A DNA stretch of 9,290 nucleotides from an uncultured Butyricicoccus sp. (GTDB lineage Bacteria; Bacillota; Clostridia; Oscillospirales; Butyricicoccaceae): positions 1 to 9,290 of the forward strand of contig USSI01000040.1 of NCBI GenBank assembly GCA_900557315.1, in the 5' to 3' direction. A program made the position numbers and the translations under genes. Positions 6,057 to 9,290 of this stretch are shown here, piece by piece. The notes below the pieces were generated by a model. The model was not told the origin of the DNA. It was given only the letters and a program-made list of their open reading frames with translations, and searched no databases. The number at the start of each line of letters is the position of its first letter. Position 1 is the first letter of the stretch.

Positions 6057-7230
6057 AGTCGTACCGCAGCGCGTCGATCGGGTTGAGCTTCGCCGCCTTG
6101 TTGGCCGGCATAAACCCGAAAAACACGCCGATGAACACACTTACGCCAAAGCTCAGCCCAACCGCCGACACACTCGGCTGCGCGTCGATACCGATCACCT
6201 GCCCGAGTGCAACTGCCACGATTGCGCCGAACACAATCCCGATCACGCCGCCAAGCGCCGAGGTCGTGCCCGCCTCGATGACGAACTGCCGCATGATGTC
6301 CCGCTTTTTCGCGCCGAGCGATTTGCGGATGCCGATTTCGCGCGTGCGCTCGGTGACCGATACGAGCATGATGTTCATGATGCCGATGCCGCCGACAAGC
6401 AGGCTGATGCCTGCGATGCCGACCAGCACCATGGTCATCATCGAGGTCATCTCCTCCATGGAATCCACGATCTCCTGCATATCCGAGATGGTGTAAAAGT
6501 CCTCGTTCTCAAACACGGCGTACAGTGCGTTGTCGATCAGGGTCGTGCCCTGCGTGTTGAGGGAGGAATCCCAGGTGGCAAAGGTATAGGTTGAAATTTC
6601 GCCGAAGCTGATTTTGGCGGCCGTTGTGTACGGCAGATAGATGCAGTCGTCCGAAGAGCCTTCGGTCGAGTCGTCCTGCTGCTCGATCACGCCGACCACG
6701 GTCAGGGCGTTGCCGTTGACCTTGATGCTCTGCCCGACCGCATTTCCGCCCAGCATATTGGCCACATAGGTACCGACCACCGCAATCTTGCTCCGTGCCT
6801 CCAGATCGGCATAGCTGATGAAACGCCCCTCCTGCAGGGCATACCCGTTGATCTCCGCGTACTGCTCGGATACGCCGCTGACCGAGGTCGAGCCAAAGCT
6901 GTCCGAATCCGTGCCGGACTTGACCGTGCCCATGATGCTTACCGTCGGGCTCATGCCCATGAACACATCCGTATTCTCCTCGTACAGGGCATACATATCG
7001 TCCACGTCCACCGTGCGCGAGGAACCGCGCCCAGTGACGTTCACGGTCAGCATATTGGTACCCATATCCTCGAACATCGAGGTGACCTCGCCCGTCATGC
7101 CCTGCATGAGCGAAACCAGGATAATCACTGAGCCGACGCCGATGATGATGCCCAGCATGGTCAGGAAGGCACGCATCTTGCTGCCCGCCAGGCTTTTGAG
7201 CGCCAGCTTGAACGCCTGTGTAAATCCCAT
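6055..7230 (-). CDS. MacB-type ABC transporter permease (FtsX domain)
   Basis: 391-residue membrane subunit of a mechanotransmission-type ABC exporter. Four membrane segments are visible: about 22-43 (TMLGIIIGVGSVIILVSL), 265-290, 324-346 and 355-374. Between the first two lies a large extracytoplasmic MacB-core domain (about 45-260) with VNGNALTVVGVI (171-182). The FtsX-like region begins with GGIGIMNIMLVSVTERTREI (280-299) followed by GIRKSLGAKK (300-309), the segment that contacts the ATPase. Unlike Gram-negative MacB, the ATPase is a separate protein. The ATG lies 3 bases after the ATPase stop, with GGAG 8 bases upstream inside that gene. The protein ends in the usual NPIDALRYD. The substrate is unknown; related systems export peptides, lipids or antimicrobials. 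Confidence 0.95.
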   Translation of the reverse strand: MGFTQAFKLALKSLAGSKMRAFLTMLGIIIGVGSVIILVSLMQGMTGEVTSMFEDMGTNMLTVNVTGRGSSRTVDVDDMYALYEENTDVFMGMSPTVSIMGTVKSGTDSDSFGSTSVSGVSEQYAEINGYALQEGRFISYADLEARSKIAVVGTYVANMLGGNAVGQSIKVNGNALTVVGVIEQQDDSTEGSSDDCIYLPYTTAAKISFGEISTYTFATWDSSLNTQGTTLIDNALYAVFENEDFYTISDMQEIVDSMEEMTSMMTMVLVGIAGISLLVGGIGIMNIMLVSVTERTREIGIRKSLGAKKRDIMRQFVIEAGTTSALGGVIGIVFGAIVAVALGQVIGIDAQPSVSAVGLSFGVSVFIGVFFGFMPANKAAKLNPIDALRYD

Positions 7231-7233
7231 CCG

Positions 7234-7968
7234 TCAGTCTCCTCTCGGGAATGCCTCGCGCGCCGGGCCGTCGAAAATGATTTTCCCATCCGCCACGCGC
7301 ACGACCCGCTTTGCCTCCTGCGCAATGCTGTTATCATGCGTAATCAGGACGATGGTATTGCCCTCGTCGTTGAGCTTGCGCAGGAAATCCAGCACCTCGC
7401 GGCTGGTGCGTGAGTCGAGCGCGCCGGTCGGCTCGTCGGCCAGGATGACCGAAGGGTCTCCCGCAAGCGCCCGTGCAATCGACACGCGCTGCTGCTGACC
7501 GCCGGACAGCTGGCTGGGCAGGTTTTTTTCCTTGCCCGCAAGCCCGACGCGCGCAATCTGGTACCGCGCCCGCTCGGCGCGCTCCTCCGCCGGCACGCCC
7601 GCGTACAGCAGCGACAGCTCGACGTTTTCCTGTACATTCAGTTTGGGGATCAGGTTGTACTGCTGGAAAATAAAGCCCAGCGTTTTGTTGCGGATTTCCG
7701 CCTGTTCATCATCGGTCAGTTCGGACACGTCCTCACCGTCCAGGAAATACTGCCCGCTGGTCGGCACATCCAGACAGCCGATGATGTTCATGAGCGTACT
7801 TTTGCCCGAGCCGGACTGCCCGACAATAGCGACGAATTCACCCTTGCATATTTTGAGCGAAACGCCGTCCGAGGCATACACCTCGGTATCGCCCATGTGG
7901 TAGATTTTATAGATATCGCGCAGCTCGATCAGCGGTGTCCCGGCTGCGGCCTGCTCTGTTTTCATCAC
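7234..7968 (-). CDS. MacB/LolD-type ABC transporter ATP-binding protein
   Basis: Cytosolic ATPase that drives the adjacent permease. 244 residues with every nucleotide-binding motif intact: Walker [10 protein letters not shown] (50-58), the Q-loop in [10 protein letters not shown] (99-108), signature LSGGQQQR (154-161), Walker [13 protein letters not shown] (174-185) with catalytic Glu179, and the H-loop His211 (ITHD). [10 protein letters not shown], together with DEPTGALD, places it in the MacB/LolD/FtsE group. The first possible start is GTG at 7968, which overlaps the adaptor stop as GTGA and lies 9 bases after GGAGG. The next codon, ATG at 7965, shares one base with that stop (TGATG) and is 12 bases from GGAGG. 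Spacing favours GTG slightly; both keep the gene coupled to the adaptor gene. Confidence 0.96.
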   Translation of the reverse strand: MMKTEQAAAGTPLIELRDIYKIYHMGDTEVYASDGVSLKICKGEFVAIVGQSGSGKSTLMNIIGCLDVPTSGQYFLDGEDVSELTDDEQAEIRNKTLGFIFQQYNLIPKLNVQENVELSLLYAGVPAEERAERARYQIARVGLAGKEKNLPSQLSGGQQQRVSIARALAGDPSVILADEPTGALDSRTSREVLDFLRKLNDEGNTIVLITHDNSIAQEAKRVVRVADGKIIFDGPAREAFPRGD

Positions 7969-9290
7969 GGCATACCGCCTCCGCCGCCAGAAGGCATACC
8001 GCCGCCTCCGCCGCCGGAGGGCATGCCGCCGCCCATATCACCGGAAGGCATGCCGCCGCCCATATCACCGCCGGGCATCATGCCCATCTCCCCCTCTTCG
8101 CCGGAGGATTCGCGCACAGTTTCGGGCACATAGACGATATCTCCCTCTTCAATGCCGGAGACAATCTCAATATAGCTGTCATCCGACAGGCCGGTCTCCA
8201 CCTCGACGGCTTTCCATCCGTCCGGCAGCAGCGTGCCGTTTACCATGGTCCCGTCTGTGTTGGTCGCCGTTTCATCCTTGACATACACGATATCCCCGCG
8301 CTGCACCGCAGAAATCGGCACCGCGACCGCGTTTTCCGCCTCATCGACCACGATGGTCGCATCCACGTTCATGCCGGGCAGCAAATCCTCGGGCGGGTTG
8401 TCGATCTGTACGGTCACCGGATAGGTGGTCACGCCGTTCGAGGTCGTACCCGCAACCGAAACCTTGGTGACCACACCTTCGATCGTACCCATTTCCTCGA
8501 GCGAGTCGCAGGTGATCTCCACCGTCTGCCCGACCTCAACCTGATTGATGTCCAATTCATCAAGCGACATGTCAAAGGTCAGGTAAGACAGGTCATAAAT
8601 GACTGCAAGCGTGGTCTGGCCGTTGGTTGCGTCCAGCGTGTCGCCTACCTTGGTGTTCTTGGTGATGACCGTACCGTCAATCGGGGCAGTAATGGTATAA
8701 TCGTCCAGCTGCTGCACGGTGTTCTCATAGGACATCTGGGACTGCTGGAGCGACAGGCGGCTGTTCTCAACCTGCTGCTCTACCGAAGACGAGGACAGCG
8801 TCGCCACCACCGTACCGGCCGACACCTGCGAGCCTTCGCTCACGTTCAGGCTGGTTACCGTACCTGAGGCATCGGTGGTGATGGTGGATTCACTGCGGTA
8901 AGTAAAATTCGCGCCCTGGTTGCAGGCCACGCCGCCCACGGTCGCCGTCGCTGTGGATGTGGTGGACAGGCCGCCCGGATTGTTCACCTGGATCGTCACA
9001 TAGCGCACGATCTGGTAACCGTCGAGCACCGTATCCGCCGCATCAATCGCGGTGACCGTGCCGGTCAGCGTCTCAAACGAGCTGTCCATGGTGACGGTGG
9101 CTGCCGAGCCGACGCTAAAGTTTGCCGCGTCGGCCGAGTTGAAGGGCACCTCCAGCTCCATGACCGAGGAATCCCGCACATCCGCGATGGTGGCGCCCGC
9201 CTGCACCTCGTCCCCGACCTCGACATACAGTTCGGTAATCATGCCGGACTTCTTTGAGGTCACGTTCAGGTCATCCATGCTTTCCAGCGT
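7965..9290 (-). CDS. MacA/HlyD-like membrane fusion (adaptor) protein, N-terminus outside window
   Basis: Adaptor of the ABC exporter, expected outside the membrane and anchored by an N-terminal segment not in this window. 441 residues are visible and the frame stays open through the right edge, so the Met at 9276-9278 is internal. Visible order: a lipoyl-like hairpin [18 protein letters not shown] (15-32), a beta-rich stretch (43-118), a second lipoyl half [20 protein letters not shown] (141-160), a short helical hairpin (167-197), the returning lipoyl half [17 protein letters not shown] (201-217), a beta-barrel (234-312), a membrane-proximal domain with [15 protein letters not shown] (323-337), and a Gly/Met-rich tail (402-441). 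The hairpin is far shorter than in Gram-negative MacA, fitting a cell with no TolC partner. The two lipoyl-barrel units suggest an internal duplication. Start and anchor are unknown. Confidence 0.92.
   Translation of the reverse strand, partial: TLESMDDLNVTSKKSGMITELYVEVGDEVQAGATIADVRDSSVMELEVPFNSADAANFSVGSAATVTMDSSFETLTGTVTAIDAADTVLDGYQIVRYVTIQVNNPGGLSTTSTATATVGGVACNQGANFTYRSESTITTDASGTVTSLNVSEGSQVSAGTVVATLSSSSVEQQVENSRLSLQQSQMSYENTVQQLDDYTITAPIDGTVITKNTKVGDTLDATNGQTTLAVIYDLSYLTFDMSLDELDINQVEVGQTVEITCDSLEEMGTIEGVVTKVSVAGTTSNGVTTYPVTVQIDNPPEDLLPGMNVDATIVVDEAENAVAVPISAVQRGDIVYVKDETATNTDGTMVNGTLLPDGWKAVEVETGLSDDSYIEIVSGIEEGDIVYVPETVRESSGEEGEMGMMPGGDMGGGMPSGDMGGGMPSGGGGGGMPSGGGGGMP
7977..8084. 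repeat. Imperfect tandem repeats (about 27 bp) encoding the adaptor's Gly/Met-rich tail
   Basis: Four tandem units: 7977-8000 (24 bp), 8001-8027 (27 bp), 8028-8054 (27 bp) and 8055-8084 (30 bp), each ending in a GGCATRCC-like or GCATCATGCC string on the plus strand. The lengths are multiples of three, so unit gain or loss keeps the adaptor frame. The encoded repeat is roughly GDMGGGMPS or GGGGGGMPS. This low-complexity DNA is prone to slippage and to assembly error. Confidence 0.75.

Noticed and set aside
7968..8087. Tandem repeats as a CRISPR array
   Set aside because: Units are contiguous with no spacers, are multiples of three and lie in frame within a coding region.
7897..8133. Plus-strand Pro-rich ORF ([14 protein letters not shown] repeats)
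   Set aside because: It is the reverse complement of the codons for the adaptor's Gly/Met-rich tail, so the proline repeats are a mirror of that low-complexity DNA.
7935..8867. Plus-strand ORF of 310 codons antisense to the adaptor gene
   Set aside because: His/Arg-rich antisense shadow of a well-supported HlyD/MacA-like frame, with no recognised motif.

Overview
The window is GC-rich and densely coded. Almost every gene lies on the minus strand. Gene content and order suggest a monoderm Firmicute of class Clostridia, plausibly an Oscillospiraceae/Butyricicoccaceae-type gut anaerobe. The supporting signs are the run yqeG / TIM-barrel / aroQ / pepP, strong AGGAGG-type ribosome binding sites, an S-layer-homology (SLH) surface protein, and a MacA-like adaptor with a very short hairpin that does not look built to reach a TolC-like outer-membrane channel. 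The genus is inference only.

Region A (1-2595, minus) is a tightly coupled housekeeping operon. In transcription order it encodes a YqeG-family HAD phosphatase, an endonuclease-IV-like TIM-barrel protein, type II 3-dehydroquinate dehydratase (aroQ), and an M24 Xaa-Pro aminopeptidase cut off by the left edge. The first three genes overlap by 8 and 4 bases and the last gap is 10 bases, so translation is probably coupled. In many Firmicutes efp (elongation factor P) follows aroQ-pepP, so it may lie just outside the window.

Region B (2596-4072) has one plus-strand gene, read divergently from region A. It encodes an unannotated protein whose C-terminal third resembles the end of GH18/YaaH-type barrels. 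Its 3' end overlaps by 14 bases, tail to tail, with a ybaK/EbsC-type Cys-tRNA(Pro) deacylase gene. The deacylase gene has a clear sigma-A promoter (TTGCTT-17-TATAAT), and this promoter argues for a start 21 bases downstream of the longest ORF start.

Region C (4073-9290, minus) encodes an export system and a surface protein: a MacA/HlyD-like membrane fusion protein (N-terminus outside the window), a MacB/LolD-type ATPase, a MacB-type FtsX-domain permease, then a secreted protein with three N-terminal SLH modules. The three transporter genes overlap or nearly touch. The SLH gene is separated from them by about 125 bases holding three consecutive hairpins. One hairpin is followed by a T-run on the plus strand, the wrong direction for the flanking genes, and the whole block looks like an inserted palindromic repeat.

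No tRNA, rRNA, CRISPR array, transposase or phage gene was seen. No gap between genes exceeds about 130 bases. I found no convincing undescribed system. The best leads are the GH18-like gene, the palindromic block, the duplicated adaptor architecture with its Gly/Met-rich tail, and the possible link between the transporter and the SLH protein.
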